A stretch of DNA of 64,000 nucleotides from Corynebacterium kefirresidentii (GCA_002154655.1 NGUZ01000001.1:434001-498000), one strand, 5' to 3'. Numbered from the stretch's first letter, positions 31,082 to 42,304 are shown. Numbers and translations are program-made. The notes: generated from the sequence alone by a model not told the origin.

Positions 31082-32103
31082 TGGGCGCGGAGCTAGAGGA
31101 GGGCACCCTTTCCGCAGCGCTGTCTCGGGCAATGGCCGCGGGAGCTGAGGTGCGTGGAACCACGAGCCCCAACCCGCCGGTGGGTGCGGTCATCGTATCC
31201 ACTGCTGGTGACATCGTGGGCGTCGGTGCTACGCAGCCCGTGGGTGGCGCGCATGCAGAGGTCATGGCGTTGCGCGAGGCTGGCGACAGGGCGCGAGGAG
31301 CCACCGCGGTGGTCACCTTGGAGCCGTGTGCACATACCGGTCGCACGGGTCCGTGCGCACAGGCGCTTATCGATGCCGGCGTGGCCCGCGTGTACTACCT
31401 TCATGCAGACCCCACTCCGCAAGCCGCCGGTGGAGCGCGCGTGTTGGCGGAGGCTGGGGTGGACGTCGCCAAGCTGGAAAAGCCCTCGCACGCCGATGAT
31501 GCGCTCGTGCCTTGGCTCTTTGCCATGAAAGCACGCAGGCCGCACGTAACCTTAAAGTTCGCCCAGACGCTGGATGGCTTTACGGCCGCAGCGGATGGAT
31601 CAAGCCATTGGATTACGGGCGAAGCGGCGCGCGATTGGGTGCATGCAGATAGGGCTCACCGCGACGCCATCATCGTCGGTACCGGCACTGCGCTTGCTGA
31701 TAACCCGTCACTTACCGCGCGGTTTAGCGACGGCAGTTTGCGGGAACACCAGCCACGCCGGGTGGTTATTGGCAAGCGAGATTTGGAATCGGCAGGCGAT
31801 GCGGCCAGCAACCTACGCGAGTTGGGATATGAGCACTACGACAGCATCGAGGAAGCGTTATACGAGCTCTACGCCAGCGGGGCACGCGACGTCCTCGTAG
31901 AAGGCGGCGCCGGGCTCGCCAGTAGCTTCCTCAAGGCCGACTTGGTTGATGCTATCTCTGCCTATATTGCGCCGCTGTTGTTGGGGGAAGGCCGTGGTGT
32001 GCTCGCCCATCCTGTGACCCAGACTCTGGCGGGGGCCACCCGATTCCAGCGCGTGGGAATGAAGGCGCTGGGTGATGACGTTCTAATTGAATACGTGCGC
32101 TAG
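31081..32103 (+). CDS. ribD: Riboflavin biosynthesis deaminase/reductase RibD
   Basis: 340 residues. The N-terminal deaminase domain binds zinc through H58 (GGAHAEV), C83 and C92 (LEPCAHTGRTGPC). The C-terminal reductase domain begins near residue 150 (PHVTLKFAQTLDGFTAA, IIVGTGTALADNPSLTAR). It performs two successive steps from the GTP-derived pyrimidine. The start GTG shares its first base with the TAG stop of rpe, so translation is coupled. There is no room for an FMN riboswitch in front of this or the following rib genes. Confidence 0.94.
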   Translation: MGAELEEGTLSAALSRAMAAGAEVRGTTSPNPPVGAVIVSTAGDIVGVGATQPVGGAHAEVMALREAGDRARGATAVVTLEPCAHTGRTGPCAQALIDAGVARVYYLHADPTPQAAGGARVLAEAGVDVAKLEKPSHADDALVPWLFAMKARRPHVTLKFAQTLDGFTAAADGSSHWITGEAARDWVHADRAHRDAIIVGTGTALADNPSLTARFSDGSLREHQPRRVVIGKRDLESAGDAASNLRELGYEHYDSIEEALYELYASGARDVLVEGGAGLASSFLKADLVDAISAYIAPLLLGEGRGVLAHPVTQTLAGATRFQRVGMKALGDDVLIEYVR

Positions 32104-32138
32104 ACGCTCGGATTAGCAGATAACGAGAAAGGCTGGAT

Positions 32139-32753
32139 GTGTTTACTGGGCTAGTACAAGAGTTGGGCACCGTAGCCGGTATGGAACCGCACGCGGACGC
32201 CTTGCGCTTGAGCATTCGCGCCCCGCGCACCGTCGCGGAGGCGGCACTGGGGGATTCCATTGCTATCAACGGCGTATGCCTCACCGTGGCGGATTTATCT
32301 GGAGATATATTTTGCGCAGATGTGATGCAGGAGTCCCTCGACCGGACAGCTCTGGGCCGCCTAGCTGAGGGCGATTCGGTCAATGTGGAACCGGCATTGC
32401 TGCCTACCACCCGGCTAGGCGGTCACATCATGCAAGGACATGTGGATGGCACCGCGACGCTGCAGAGCCGGACTACCTCCGAGAACTGGGATATCCTCCG
32501 GTTTAGCTTGCCCGCCGAGCTTGCCCGGTACGTCGTAGAAAAAGGCTCAATTGCCGTTAGCGGCACCTCGCTTACTATTAGCGCCGTGGGGCCGGACTGG
32601 TTCGAGGTATCCCTTATCCCCACCACTTTGCGGGATACCATTCACGGTGCATTGCCAGTGGGAGGAGAAGTCAACCTCGAGGTGGATGTGCTGGCCAAGT
32701 ACGTAGAAAAGATGCTTCACCCCGAAGCGCTACCCCCTGAGGGCAAGGACTAG
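32139..32753 (+). CDS. ribE: Riboflavin synthase alpha subunit
   Basis: 204 residues. It dismutates two lumazine molecules to riboflavin. Two lumazine-binding repeats are visible. The first starts [12 protein letters not shown] and includes [11 protein letters not shown]. The second starts near [13 protein letters not shown] and contains [11 protein letters not shown]. The start is GTG with GAGAAAGG upstream. It lies 35 bases after ribD and 11 before ribBA. Confidence 0.95.
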   Translation: MFTGLVQELGTVAGMEPHADALRLSIRAPRTVAEAALGDSIAINGVCLTVADLSGDIFCADVMQESLDRTALGRLAEGDSVNVEPALLPTTRLGGHIMQGHVDGTATLQSRTTSENWDILRFSLPAELARYVVEKGSIAVSGTSLTISAVGPDWFEVSLIPTTLRDTIHGALPVGGEVNLEVDVLAKYVEKMLHPEALPPEGKD

Positions 32754-32764
32754 ACTGCTACCTT

Positions 32765-34027
32765 ATGAGCGCGAGTGATAATTGTATCCGTCTTGATTCC
32801 ATTGACCAGGCCATAGCGGATATCGCCGCTGGTAAGCCGGTAGTTGTTATCGATGACGAGGATCGCGAAAATGAAGGCGACCTGATTTTCGCCGCTGAGC
32901 TAGCCACCCCGGAACTGGTGGCCTTTATGGTGCGCTACTCTTCTGGATACATCTGCGCACCATTGTTGCCAGAAGATTGTAACCGTTTAAACCTCCCGCC
33001 CATGTTGGCGGTCAACGAGGATGTGCGCGGCACCGCTTATACGGTGACGGTGGACGCAGCTACGGGTAGTACCGGTATTTCTGCGACCTCGCGGGCAGAA
33101 ACTATTCGCCGCCTAGCAAACCCTGATACCACGCCGGGCGAATTCACCCGCCCGGGTCACGTGGTGCCGTTGTGCGCGCGCCCTGGTGGTGTTCTAGAGC
33201 GGGATGGCCATACGGAGGCTTCCATTGACCTTGCCCGATTGGCGGGCCTGCGCCCGGCCGGTGTGCTGTGTGAGATCGTCTCTGAGGATGACCCCACGGA
33301 CATGGCACGATCGCCAGAGCTTCGCCGCTTCGCAGATAAGCACGGCCTGTCCATGATCTCTATTGCACAGCTCATCGAGTGGCGCCGCCATAATGAGAAC
33401 CAGGTCATTCGCCAGGTAAGCACCCAGCTTCCCACCGAGTATGGTCATTTCACCGCCATTGGCTACCGCCATGAAATAGATGGACAGGAGCATGTCGCGT
33501 TGGTGGCAGGCGATCCCGCCCAACTGCGCGGCGCGCGTGAGGTCATGGTGCGAGTCCATTCGGAATGCCTGACCGGTGATGCCTTCGGCTCGCGGCGCTG
33601 CGATTGCGGTCCGCAACTGCATGAGTCCATGCGCCGTATCAGTCAGGAAGGCAGCGGCGTGGTTATCTACTTGCGCGGTCAGGAAGGCCGTGGCATTGGT
33701 CTTTTGCATAAGCTGGAGGCATACCGGCTGCAGGATTCTGGCATGGACACCGTCGATGCCAACCTAGAACAGGGCCTGCCCGAAGACGCACGCGAGTATT
33801 CCGTAGCCGGCCAGATCCTGCGTGATCTTGGCATAGAGTCCGCGAACCTGCTGACTAATAATCCACATAAGGGCGAAGGCCTGAGCGGTTTTGGTGTGTA
33901 TGCAAGTCATCACACCCCGCTAGCAACCCCGGCGCATGCGGATAATATTGAATATCTCCGTACGAAGCGCGACCGAATGGGGCACGATCTTCCGCAGGTT
34001 GCCCAGTGGGATGCGGCGCATAAGTAG
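32765..34027 (+). CDS. ribBA: Bifunctional DHBP synthase / GTP cyclohydrolase II
   Basis: 420 residues. The N-terminal half makes 3,4-dihydroxy-2-butanone 4-phosphate from ribulose 5-phosphate; it has [10 protein letters not shown] (30-39) and [14 protein letters not shown]. The C-terminal half opens GTP. It has the zinc motif [18 protein letters not shown] at about 265-282 and [10 protein letters not shown]. Both active sites look complete, so the protein supplies both entry branches of riboflavin synthesis. Confidence 0.95.
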   Translation: MSASDNCIRLDSIDQAIADIAAGKPVVVIDDEDRENEGDLIFAAELATPELVAFMVRYSSGYICAPLLPEDCNRLNLPPMLAVNEDVRGTAYTVTVDAATGSTGISATSRAETIRRLANPDTTPGEFTRPGHVVPLCARPGGVLERDGHTEASIDLARLAGLRPAGVLCEIVSEDDPTDMARSPELRRFADKHGLSMISIAQLIEWRRHNENQVIRQVSTQLPTEYGHFTAIGYRHEIDGQEHVALVAGDPAQLRGAREVMVRVHSECLTGDAFGSRRCDCGPQLHESMRRISQEGSGVVIYLRGQEGRGIGLLHKLEAYRLQDSGMDTVDANLEQGLPEDAREYSVAGQILRDLGIESANLLTNNPHKGEGLSGFGVYASHHTPLATPAHADNIEYLRTKRDRMGHDLPQVAQWDAAHK

Positions 34028-34067
34028 ATCCTTAGTAGCTCTGTGAAGATCACGCGAAAGGAAAGAA

Positions 34068-34547
34068 ATGAGTAAAGAAGGCCTACCCGAAATTGCCCAG
34101 GTAGATGGCAGTGGACTGCGCGTTGCCGTGGTGACTGCGACATGGAACGCGGAGATCTGCGATCAGCTCCACGCCCAAGCGGTAGAGACCGCTACGGAAA
34201 ATGGCGCCGAGGTTGCCGAGTACCGCGTAGTTGGCGCCTTGGAACTTGGCGTTGTTGTCCAGGCGGCCGCCCGCACATACGATGCGGTGGTGGCATTGGG
34301 CTGCGTTATCCGTGGGGGAACGCCGCATTTTGACTACGTCTGTGACTCGGTTACCCAGGCGCTTACCCGCATCGCGCTCGATGAATCCACCCCGGTAGCG
34401 AACGGCGTCCTTACCGTCAATGACCAGCAGCAGGCCATTGATCGCGCCGGCTTTGCAGACTCGGCAGAAAACAAGGGCGCCGAGGCAATGATGGCGGCTT
34501 TAGATACCGCCCTGCAGTTGCGTAGACTAAACGCAGCAGAGAAGTAA
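34068..34547 (+). CDS. ribH: 6,7-dimethyl-8-ribityllumazine synthase
   Basis: 159 residues. It condenses the two pathway branches into lumazine and normally forms pentamers or icosahedral shells. The conserved [31 protein letters not shown] and [13 protein letters not shown] segments are present. GAAAGGAAAG precedes the ATG, 40 bases after ribBA. It is the last riboflavin gene of the run. Confidence 0.95.
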   Translation: MSKEGLPEIAQVDGSGLRVAVVTATWNAEICDQLHAQAVETATENGAEVAEYRVVGALELGVVVQAAARTYDAVVALGCVIRGGTPHFDYVCDSVTQALTRIALDESTPVANGVLTVNDQQQAIDRAGFADSAENKGAEAMMAALDTALQLRRLNAAEK

Positions 34548-34620
34548 CCTTTAGCAATGCGTCAGCGCCCCACGCTAGACCACCACGGTGGACGATGGGG
34601 TGTTCCAGAGGAGTATGCAC

Positions 34621-35169
34621 ATGAACGAGGCGCAGGCCCCAAAGAATCCGCAGCGAAGCCGGCAGCTTAGCGACGCCGAAGTATTGGCCTATACCAGTGC
34701 CGATCCCTTTGCCCAGACAACGTCAAAGCCGTGGGAGTTTAAGGCGACCTCGCCCTTTTTGCGTAAGGTGGCCATCGGCTGGGTGATCCTCGTTATGGCT
34801 ATCCATATCTTCATGGGAGTCACCTTGGACGTCTCCTTCACCGGCGCGCATGTCACCACCATTGATAAATTCGCCTTTCCTGGCGTGGGCCTCCTTATTT
34901 CCATTTTGTCTTGGGTTGCCCTTAACCGGCCGCGCCTGCGCGCCAATGAGGATGGGGTAGAGGTCCGCAATATTGTGGGTACCCGCTTTTATCCCTGGCA
35001 GGTGGTCTATGGGCTGTCCTTCCCCGTGGGCCAACGTATGGCGCGTCTTGAGCTTCCCGAGTTCGAGTTCGTTCCCGTCTGGGCTTTGCAGTCTGGTGAC
35101 AAAGACACCGTCATCGACAACGTCCGCCGCTTCCGCGACGTGGAAGCTAAGTACATGCCACAGGATTAA
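34621..35169 (+). CDS. PH-domain membrane protein
   Basis: About 182 residues from the ATG at 34621, which has AGAGGAG seven bases upstream; an ATG at 34615 is too close to that site. Two hydrophobic segments (GWVILVMAIHIFMGVTL and FAFPGVGLLISILSWVAL) form a hairpin in the membrane. A short bacterial PH-like domain follows (LRANEDGVEVRNIVGTRFYP through to the C-terminus). Proteins of this type sit between ribH and uvrC in many corynebacteria and mycobacteria. The function is unknown. Confidence 0.82.
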   Translation: MNEAQAPKNPQRSRQLSDAEVLAYTSADPFAQTTSKPWEFKATSPFLRKVAIGWVILVMAIHIFMGVTLDVSFTGAHVTTIDKFAFPGVGLLISILSWVALNRPRLRANEDGVEVRNIVGTRFYPWQVVYGLSFPVGQRMARLELPEFEFVPVWALQSGDKDTVIDNVRRFRDVEAKYMPQD

Positions 35170-35172
35170 CAA

Positions 35173-37248
35173 TTGGCTGACCCCACTACCTACCGCCCGG
35201 CTCCGGGAACCATTCCCACTGACCCGGGCGTCTATAAGTTCCGCGATGAAAACCGCCGCGTAATCTACGTGGGCAAAGCCAAGAATCTGCGCGCAAGACT
35301 ATCGAACTATTTTCAGGACATCACTCAGCTGCACCCGCGCACACGCCAAATGGTGCTCACGGCCAATTCCGTGGAATGGACGGTAGTGGCCAGCGAGGTA
35401 GAAGCCTTGCAGTTGGAGTACACGTGGATTAAGCGCTTTGATCCCCACTTCAACGTCATGTACCGCGACGATAAAACCTATCCTATGCTCGCGGTTTCGG
35501 TCGGAGAAACAGTTCCTCGTGCCTTTTTCTACCGCGGCCCTCGCCGCAAGGGCGTGCGCTACTTCGGCCCGTATTCCCATGCTTGGGCCGTGCGCGAGAG
35601 CCTAGACCTGCTCACCCGCGTCTTTCCCATGCGCACCTGTTCCAAGGGCGTTTATAACAGGCACGAGCGCCTTGGGCGGCCGTGTCTATTGGGCTACATC
35701 GGCAAATGCGATGCCCCCTGCATCGGCCGGGTAAGCAAGGAAGAACACCGGGATACCGTCAATGAACTCGTTTCATTCATGAATGGAAACACCGGTGCAG
35801 TCCGCCGCAAACTCACCCATGACATGGAGCAGGCCGCCGAGAATCTAGAGTTCGAACGCGCCGCACGCCTGCGCGATGACTTGGGCGCTATTGACAAGAT
35901 CATGGAGCAACAGGCCGTGGTCTTCACTGACGGTACGGATGCCGATCTCATTGCTTTTAGCTCGGATGAACTCGAAGCAGCGGTGCAGATTTTCCATGTT
36001 CGTGACGGACGCATCCGCGGGCAGCGCGGGTGGGTAGTAGAACGAGCCGGTGACCAAGCTAGCTCGGAGCCCTTGGAAGAAGGCCAGCCTGATCCCGCGC
36101 TGCCGGCATTGGTACAAAACTTCCTCATCCAGTTCTATTCGGATGCAGTGGAGCGAGAGAAGCAGGAGGCGCGCGAGGACGCCGCGCTTGCTGCGGACGT
36201 AAAACGGCGCGGGGTGGACCAGGAATCGCACATGAAGTCCCGCCGTGTCCAAGTCATCCCACGCCAAATTTTGGTGCAGGCCCTGCCGGATGAACCCGAT
36301 CAGGTCGTCGCCCTCTTAGAGGAACTGCGTGGCGCCCAGGTGGACCTGCGCGTTCCCCAGCGCGGCGATAAAAAACAGCTCATGGCCACGGTGGAGAAAA
36401 ACGCCAAGGAGCAGTTGCGCCAGCACAAGCTCAAGCGGGTGGGAGACCTCACCGCCCGGTCGGCGGCATTGCAAGATATTCAAGAGGCTTTGGGCATGGA
36501 GCAAGCCCCCTTGCGCATCGAATGTACCGATATCTCCCATATTCAGGGCACAGATGTGGTTGCTTCTTTGGTGGTTTTTGAAGATGGCTTGCCCAAAAAG
36601 TCGGACTATAGGCGCTACCGCATTAAAGAGGCAGCGGGCGATGGCCGCTCTGATGACGTCGGATCTATCGCAGAAGTCACTCGCCGTCGGTTTAAGCGCT
36701 ATAAGGAAGACAAGCTGGCCCAACCGGATGAGGAAGTAGAAGAGTCCTCCTTCGCGGAAGAAAAAGTGGCGGAAGAATCTGCCGAGGCAGGCCGTCGCTT
36801 TGCGTATCCACCGCAGCTTTTCATCGTGGATGGCGGCGCACCCCAGGTTGCCGCAGCTCAAGAAGTATTCGATGAGTTGGGAATTGTGGATGTGACCTTG
36901 GTGGGCCTGGCCAAGCGCCTCGAGGAAATCTGGGTTCCCGGCGATGATGAGCCGGTCATTTTGCCGCGAAACTCGCAAGCTCTATTTCTCCTGCAGCAAA
37001 TTCGCGATGAAGCGCACCGCTTTGCCATTACATATCACCGGCAGCAGCGCTCTAAGCGAATGCGCTCTTCAGTACTTGACTCAGTTCCGGGCCTAGGTCC
37101 GCAGCGGCGCACCGACTTGGTGAAGCATTTTGGCTCGGTGAAAAAGCTCAAGGCCGCCACGGTGGAAGAGATCTGTGAGGTAGATGGCTTTGGGCCAAAG
37201 CTAGCCCAGACCGTGTACGAGAATTTGCACGGTTCTGCGGCTAAATAA
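35173..37248 (+). CDS. uvrC: Excinuclease ABC subunit UvrC
   Basis: 691 residues with a TTG start three bases after the previous stop. It makes both incisions in nucleotide excision repair. The N-terminal GIY-YIG nuclease ([20 protein letters not shown]) makes the 3' cut. A UVR segment for UvrB binding lies at about 210-243. The RNase H-like 5' nuclease contains [10 protein letters not shown] near 450 and [10 protein letters not shown] near 550. A helix-hairpin-helix pair ends the chain. A Glu-rich insertion at about 518-540 ([15 protein letters not shown]) separates the last two catalytic blocks. Confidence 0.95.
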   Translation: MADPTTYRPAPGTIPTDPGVYKFRDENRRVIYVGKAKNLRARLSNYFQDITQLHPRTRQMVLTANSVEWTVVASEVEALQLEYTWIKRFDPHFNVMYRDDKTYPMLAVSVGETVPRAFFYRGPRRKGVRYFGPYSHAWAVRESLDLLTRVFPMRTCSKGVYNRHERLGRPCLLGYIGKCDAPCIGRVSKEEHRDTVNELVSFMNGNTGAVRRKLTHDMEQAAENLEFERAARLRDDLGAIDKIMEQQAVVFTDGTDADLIAFSSDELEAAVQIFHVRDGRIRGQRGWVVERAGDQASSEPLEEGQPDPALPALVQNFLIQFYSDAVEREKQEAREDAALAADVKRRGVDQESHMKSRRVQVIPRQILVQALPDEPDQVVALLEELRGAQVDLRVPQRGDKKQLMATVEKNAKEQLRQHKLKRVGDLTARSAALQDIQEALGMEQAPLRIECTDISHIQGTDVVASLVVFEDGLPKKSDYRRYRIKEAAGDGRSDDVGSIAEVTRRRFKRYKEDKLAQPDEEVEESSFAEEKVAEESAEAGRRFAYPPQLFIVDGGAPQVAAAQEVFDELGIVDVTLVGLAKRLEEIWVPGDDEPVILPRNSQALFLLQQIRDEAHRFAITYHRQQRSKRMRSSVLDSVPGLGPQRRTDLVKHFGSVKKLKAATVEEICEVDGFGPKLAQTVYENLHGSAAK

Positions 37249-37297
37249 GCGACATTCTCCTAGAAGCGGCGAATCCTAAAGCGCTAGACTGAAAGTC

Positions 37298-38170
37298 ATG
37301 ACGCATTTCGAAACTCCACCCATTTTGATAACCGGCATGTCCGGCGGCGGGTTGAGTTCCGCTGCCAAAGTATTTGAGGATAAGGGCTACTATGTGGCCC
37401 ATAATATTCCGCCTCGCGCCATTGTGGATCTGCTCAAGCTGTGCAACCAAGAAGAAACCCCGGTGGGCAAGGTTGCTGCCGTAACGGATGTGCGCTCGCG
37501 AATGTTTCCAGGGTCTCTGCTAGAGATTATGGAAGAGCTCACGGAATTGCATCTGAAGCCCACTGTGCTCTTTTTGGATGCGCGTGATGATGTGCTCATT
37601 CGTCGTTTTGATTCAGTACGGCGCACCCACCCATTGCAGGAGGGCGACACCCTCAAGGTAGGCATTCAACGCGAGCGTCAAGCAGTAGCAGACGTGCGTG
37701 CTCATGCGGACATCATTATTGACACCACCAACCTATCCATTCATGATCTCCGGCGTGCTATTGAGGCGGCGTTTGGTGAGATGCAAAATGAAAAGCAGCA
37801 TGTGACCGTTGAATCCTTTGGATTTAAAAATGGTTCACCCCGCGATGCAGACTTGGTGGTTGATGTGCGTTTCCTGCCCAATCCTTATTGGGTACCAGAG
37901 TTGCGTAGATACCGTGGCACGGATGAGCCGGTTGCTCAGTATGTGCTCTCACAGCCAGCGGCACAGGAATTCGTGGATAATTTCATAAGGATGTTTTCCA
38001 CCATGCTGGATGGTTACCGGCACGAAGGGAAGAATTTCATAACTTTAGGCGTGGGCTGTACGGGTGGCCACCACCGTTCCGTTGCCGTAGCGGAGGCTAT
38101 TGCGGCACGGTTGCGGGACAATGACACTTTGGACGTCAGCACCTTACACAGGGATATTGCTCGAGGCTAG
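37298..38170 (+). CDS. rapZ: RapZ-family nucleotide-binding RNase adapter
   Basis: 290 residues, the usual length. The C-terminal domain is well conserved ([39 protein letters not shown]). In enterobacteria RapZ binds small RNAs and a metabolite to control amino-sugar synthesis; the actinobacterial role is not established. The P-loop reads GMSGGGLSS (13-21), without the Lys or Arg normally found before the Ser, so nucleotide binding may be weakened. The conserved rapZ-yvcK-whiA order links it to envelope metabolism and division. Confidence 0.88.
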   Translation: MTHFETPPILITGMSGGGLSSAAKVFEDKGYYVAHNIPPRAIVDLLKLCNQEETPVGKVAAVTDVRSRMFPGSLLEIMEELTELHLKPTVLFLDARDDVLIRRFDSVRRTHPLQEGDTLKVGIQRERQAVADVRAHADIIIDTTNLSIHDLRRAIEAAFGEMQNEKQHVTVESFGFKNGSPRDADLVVDVRFLPNPYWVPELRRYRGTDEPVAQYVLSQPAAQEFVDNFIRMFSTMLDGYRHEGKNFITLGVGCTGGHHRSVAVAEAIAARLRDNDTLDVSTLHRDIARG

Positions 38171-38193
38171 AGCGCAGGAGTTTTAACGCTTTT

Positions 38194-39189
38194 ATGACCA
38201 ATCCTTCACACATGGTCTGCCTAGGAGGCGGCCATGGACTTTATCAGACTCTTTTGTCCGCACGATTGAGCGGAGCAGGCGACATCTCCGCCATTGTTAC
38301 TGTTGCAGATGATGGTGGCTCTTCCGGCCGATTGCGCCGCGAGCTAGAAATAATCCCGCCTGGAGATCTGCGCATGGCGCTAGCTGCGTTGGCTAATAGT
38401 GATCCGGTGGGTGACCTCTGGGCGCGTACTTTGCAGCACCGTTTTAGAGGCAGCGGTGCTATGGCGGGGCATGCGGTGGGCAATCTAATGATTGCGGGGT
38501 TGACCGAGGTCCTCGGTGATTACCAGGCCGCGTTAGATACCATCGCAGAGCTTACTAATTCCCAGGGCCGGGTATTCCCTGTGGTCAACCAAGCCTTAGA
38601 GATTGAGGCGGAAGTAGCCGGGCTTGACGACGACCCCCGTGTCATGCGCCAAGTCCGTGGCCAGGTCGCGGTTGCCTCCACACCGGGGCAAGTCCGGCGT
38701 GTGCGTATCGTGCCGGAAAGCCCCAAAGCAAATCCGGATGTCCTCGATGCCATTGAGCGCGCGGACCTAATTACTATTGGCCCGGGTTCTTGGTTTAGTT
38801 CGGTATTGCCACATACTCTCGTGCCTGAGGTCGTGGAAGCCATTTCTGCGTCTGATGCGCTGCGCGTAGTTGTTTTAAACCTTTCCGCCGAGCCGGGCGA
38901 AACGCATGGTTTTTCCGCAGAGCGCCATTTGCATGTGCTTTCTCAGCACGCCCCGGATTTGCGGATTGATCGCATTCTGGTGGACGGCGCGGCTTTGCCT
39001 ACTGATAGTGAGCGCGTGTATATCCAGCGCGCCGCCCAGTCCCTGGGCGCCCGTGCCACGTTCGCGGATGTGAGCCAAGTTGATGACAATGGCCGGAGCA
39101 TCAATAAACACGACCCGGAGAAGCTGTCTGCGGCACTCCTCGACCTGTATTCGGACTATCGCAAAACTGGCGATCCCAACCGGAGCTGA
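38194..39189 (+). CDS. yvcK: YvcK/GlmR-like factor (CofD fold)
   Basis: 331 residues. The N-terminal CLGGGHGLYQTLLSARL and TVADDGGSSGRLRRE motifs are those of the UDP-sugar-binding YvcK/GlmR family. In Bacillus and mycobacteria these proteins direct carbon toward peptidoglycan precursors. GPGSWFSSVLPHTLVPEV further supports the assignment. The related enzyme CofD makes coenzyme F420, but gene order with rapZ and whiA argues for YvcK. AGGAG lies upstream of the ATG. Confidence 0.9.
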   Translation: MTNPSHMVCLGGGHGLYQTLLSARLSGAGDISAIVTVADDGGSSGRLRRELEIIPPGDLRMALAALANSDPVGDLWARTLQHRFRGSGAMAGHAVGNLMIAGLTEVLGDYQAALDTIAELTNSQGRVFPVVNQALEIEAEVAGLDDDPRVMRQVRGQVAVASTPGQVRRVRIVPESPKANPDVLDAIERADLITIGPGSWFSSVLPHTLVPEVVEAISASDALRVVVLNLSAEPGETHGFSAERHLHVLSQHAPDLRIDRILVDGAALPTDSERVYIQRAAQSLGARATFADVSQVDDNGRSINKHDPEKLSAALLDLYSDYRKTGDPNRS

Positions 39190-39360
39190 TACATCTCGGC
39201 AAAGTCCTATCGCTCGCGTCGCTCGGGTTCGGCCGACTGCGCGGTGCCTGAGCGCGCGCGGTATGATGGCAGAAATCCTTTCACCGCACCGGGCCTGGCT
39301 TAGTGGCCCTGGCCTGTGTGTATATCTTGTGACTGTGAGAAAAGAAATGGGGCGAACTAG

Positions 39361-40350
39361 GTGACCACACCATTGACCGACCAGGTCAAAGAAGAATTGA
39401 CGGCTGTCGTTGTGCCACGCCAGTCCGCTCGCGCTGCCGAACTAGCCGCGATGCTGCGATTCGCCGGCGAGCTAGATATTTCCGGCGACAACATGGCCTA
39501 TGAGTTGGAATTAGAAAGCCACGCTATTGCGCGGCGCGTGATCGCTGCACTCGATGAGCTTTATGGGATTTCCGCTGATAGTCACGTAGCGGGCCCAGCA
39601 GGAACCACGAAGAAATCCCGAGTTACGGTGCGCATTTCCACCGGGGCGAAGGAACTTACCCGCCGTCTCGGCCTTATTACCCGCTCCGGCCATGCGGTAG
39701 TGGGGCTTCCTCCACAGGTTATTTCCGGCACCGTCGCTGATAGCGAAGCAGCGTGGCGCGGAGCCTTCCTAGCGCATGGCAGCCTCACGGAGCCGGGTCG
39801 TTCTTCTGCGCTTGAGGTTACGTGCCCGTGCCAGGAGGCGGCATTGGCCCTAGTGGGTTGCGCCCGCCGCTTGGGCATTTCTGCCAAAACCAAGGAAACT
39901 CGCGGGGAAGACCGCGTCGTTGTCCGCGATGGCGATGCCATTGGGGCACTGTTGACCCGTATGGGCGCTCAGGAGACGCGATTAAGCTGGGAAAAGAATC
40001 GCGTCAAGAGAGAGGCGCACGATACGTCCCGGCGCTTGGACAATTTCGATGATGCAAATCTCCGTCGCTCGGCTCGTGCTGCAGTCACCGCGGCGGCCCG
40101 CGTTGACCGAGCGATGGAGATCCTTGGTGATGACGTCCCCGAGCACCTCGCTGATGCAGGACGCCTGCGCGTGCAGCACCGTGAGGCCTCGCTGGAAGAA
40201 TTGGGCCGCTTGGCTGAGCCTCCCATGACTAAAGATGCGGTAGCCGGGCGTATTCGCCGCTTGCTTTCTATGGCCGATAAGCGAGCAGAAGAGCTTGATA
40301 TACCCGATACCAACCAAGCGATCACCGACGACCTCTTCAAAGAGTCCTAA
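39361..40350 (+). CDS. whiA: Sporulation/cell-division transcription factor WhiA
   Basis: 329 residues with a GTG start. The N-terminal part resembles a degenerate LAGLIDADG homing-endonuclease fold ([29 protein letters not shown]). The C-terminal part is the DNA-binding helix-turn-helix ([20 protein letters not shown]). WhiA controls division genes across Gram-positive bacteria and is present in actinobacteria that do not sporulate. It is the last gene of the long plus-strand run and is followed by a strong two-way terminator. Confidence 0.94.
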   Translation: MTTPLTDQVKEELTAVVVPRQSARAAELAAMLRFAGELDISGDNMAYELELESHAIARRVIAALDELYGISADSHVAGPAGTTKKSRVTVRISTGAKELTRRLGLITRSGHAVVGLPPQVISGTVADSEAAWRGAFLAHGSLTEPGRSSALEVTCPCQEAALALVGCARRLGISAKTKETRGEDRVVVRDGDAIGALLTRMGAQETRLSWEKNRVKREAHDTSRRLDNFDDANLRRSARAAVTAAARVDRAMEILGDDVPEHLADAGRLRVQHREASLEELGRLAEPPMTKDAVAGRIRRLLSMADKRAEELDIPDTNQAITDDLFKES

Positions 40351-40375
40351 ACGCCGCAATCACCTATACATACAC

Positions 40376-40429
40376 AACTCCCCGCAGCGCGGATACCTGA
40401 GCGGTAGCCGTCACTGCGGGGAGTTTTCT
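40376..40429. terminator. Bidirectional terminator between whiA and lldP
   Basis: The 12-base arms AACTCCCCGCAG (40376-40387) and CTGCGGGGAGTT (40414-40425) are perfectly complementary. The plus strand continues TTCTCT after the stem. The hairpin sits between convergent genes, 26 bases past the whiA stop and 55 before the lldP stop. Confidence 0.85.
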
Positions 40430-40479
40430 CTGTGATAGCTAGCTGGTGGGAAACCAGCTAGCCAGGGAGAGCTAGATGC

Positions 40480-42126
40480 CTAGGGAACGAGGAATCCTAG
40501 GGCGTTGGTCATCAAGAATACGATGATGCACACAACGGCCAAGAAGACCACGGAGTAGCCCACTACGTTTTTCAGGATGACAGACTCCTTGCCTTCCATC
40601 TTTACGGCGGTGGCCGCAATAGCGAGGGACTGCGGGGAGATCATCTTGCCCACAACGCCGCCTGCGGTATTAGCGGCCAGCATGAGGTCCGGGTTCACGC
40701 TGATACGCTCGGCCGCTGCTACCTGCAGGTTGGCGAAGAGGGCATTGGCGGAGGTATCGGAGCCGGTGACCGCGGTACCAATCCAGCCCAGTACCGGAGC
40801 GAAGAGTGCGAAGATGCCGCCTGCAGAAGAGACGAACTCACCAATAGCAATCGTTTGGCCGGAGTAGTTCATCGTATAAGCCAATGCCAGCACCAGAATG
40901 ATGGTGAGGGCCGAGAACTTCATGCGGCTGGCGACGTCCCCAAAAGCGCTGACCGGCTGCCCGAAGCTGAGACTGTAGCGGCCATTTTCATTAAAGAAGT
41001 GGTAGACAACCGCAACGATAATGCCCGAGAGCAGAAGGAGCGTACCTGGGTTACCAAAGACATTGAAGCTGAAGCTGGTGTCCATGAGGTTGCCGTCGGC
41101 GTCGATAATCGCGTCATCCAGCAAAGGCCAGGCAAAGTGGAGCTTGAGGAAACCAAAGATGGCTGGGGCCGCAGTAGCAACAGCAAAAACAATAGTTACT
41201 ACAGCGTAGGGAAGTAGCGCCATCCAAATGCGGCGACCATTCAGGTCGGTGGTCGACTCAGCGGCGGGCAGCTCGAGGCGCTCGCGCAGCTCCTTAACAC
41301 CCTTAGGCTTCCACACACGGAGGAAGGCAAAGGCACAGCCCAGGGAAACGATGCAGGCGATAACATTGGTGAGCTGGTAAGCAAAGAACGTTGCGGCCAG
41401 CCACTGTGCCAAGGCAAAGGAAATGCCAATCACTGCGGCTGCCGGCGCAGTTTCCTTGACGCCGCGGACACCGTCCAAGATAAAGGCGATCAGGAAAGGC
41501 ACGACGGCGGCGATGATGAGCACCTGCAAAGAGATAAGTGCGGCAATATCATGGGTTTGTTCAGCGCTGCGTCCAGCGACCTCACCAGCGGTGGTCACTG
41601 GGATGCCCACCGCGCCGAAAGCAACCGGGGCCGTATTGGCAATGAGCACTACGATTGCTGCGCGTAGGGGCTTTACACCGAGTGCCATAATCATGGTCGC
41701 GGTAATGGCTACGGGTGCGCCGAAGCCGGCGAGGGCCTCTAGCAAGCCGCCAAAGCAGAAGGCAATAAGGATTGCTTGGATGCGAATATCGCCATCGCCT
41801 AGAAGATCGAAGGTTTTACGAAGGTCCTCGAAGCGTCCTGAAGCGACGGTGATTTCATAAAACCAGATTGCGGTAATGATTACCCAGACAATGGGAAGTA
41901 GTCCGAAAAGGCCGCCACGCACGGCGGAGGACAAGGCCATATCTACCGGCATAGAAAAACCGACGATGGCGATAAGAAGGGATACTGCGAGGGCGACGGC
42001 GCCAGAAGTGTGTGCGCGCGCTTTGACGCCGAGCAGCATGATAAAGAATGCGATGAGAGGGAGAATCGCCACCAGGGCGGTAAGCCCGAGGCTGTCACCC
42101 ACAGCAGAGGTATTAATTTCGAACAA
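40480..42126 (-). CDS. lldP: L-lactate permease (LctP family)
   Basis: 548 residues, almost wholly hydrophobic, with a dozen or more predicted membrane helices. Family motifs include FCFGGLLEALAGFGAPVAIT and TGSDTSANALFANLQ. It imports lactate with protons. The start is a TTG at 42126 (MFEINTSAVGDS) with AAGGA seven bases upstream. No lactate dehydrogenase gene (lldD) follows; a terminator and whiA lie downstream, so the permease stands alone here. Its promoter region is shared with the gap operon running the other way, where several inverted repeats, including a GTGA-N6-TCAC site, could link its control to carbon status. Confidence 0.92.
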   Translation of the reverse strand: MFEINTSAVGDSLGLTALVAILPLIAFFIMLLGVKARAHTSGAVALAVSLLIAIVGFSMPVDMALSSAVRGGLFGLLPIVWVIITAIWFYEITVASGRFEDLRKTFDLLGDGDIRIQAILIAFCFGGLLEALAGFGAPVAITATMIMALGVKPLRAAIVVLIANTAPVAFGAVGIPVTTAGEVAGRSAEQTHDIAALISLQVLIIAAVVPFLIAFILDGVRGVKETAPAAAVIGISFALAQWLAATFFAYQLTNVIACIVSLGCAFAFLRVWKPKGVKELRERLELPAAESTTDLNGRRIWMALLPYAVVTIVFAVATAAPAIFGFLKLHFAWPLLDDAIIDADGNLMDTSFSFNVFGNPGTLLLLSGIIVAVVYHFFNENGRYSLSFGQPVSAFGDVASRMKFSALTIILVLALAYTMNYSGQTIAIGEFVSSAGGIFALFAPVLGWIGTAVTGSDTSANALFANLQVAAAERISVNPDLMLAANTAGGVVGKMISPQSLAIAATAVKMEGKESVILKNVVGYSVVFLAVVCIIVFLMTNALGFLVP

Positions 42127-42304
42127 GAGACGTCCTTGGGTTCTACGGTGGTCCTGCCCGTTGAAGAATAACGAGCACCTGAAGCATTCTCACGGTGACC
42201 AACAATTGCGCTGGAACAGATATAGTGCACTGAAACGCGAATGTGAGCCAGTGAGTATTGAAAGCATATCGTGCGATGGTCGAGGCAAAAACAATCCGGT
42301 CGAA

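Noticed and set aside
32104..32138. FMN riboswitch for the riboflavin genes
   Set aside because: The gaps in front of ribD, ribE, ribBA and ribH are 40 bases or less, or overlapping. No room exists for the aptamer.
31081..37248. Riboflavin genes plus uvrC as a new functional system
   Set aside because: The order is the ordinary actinobacterial one. There is no unusual gene within it.
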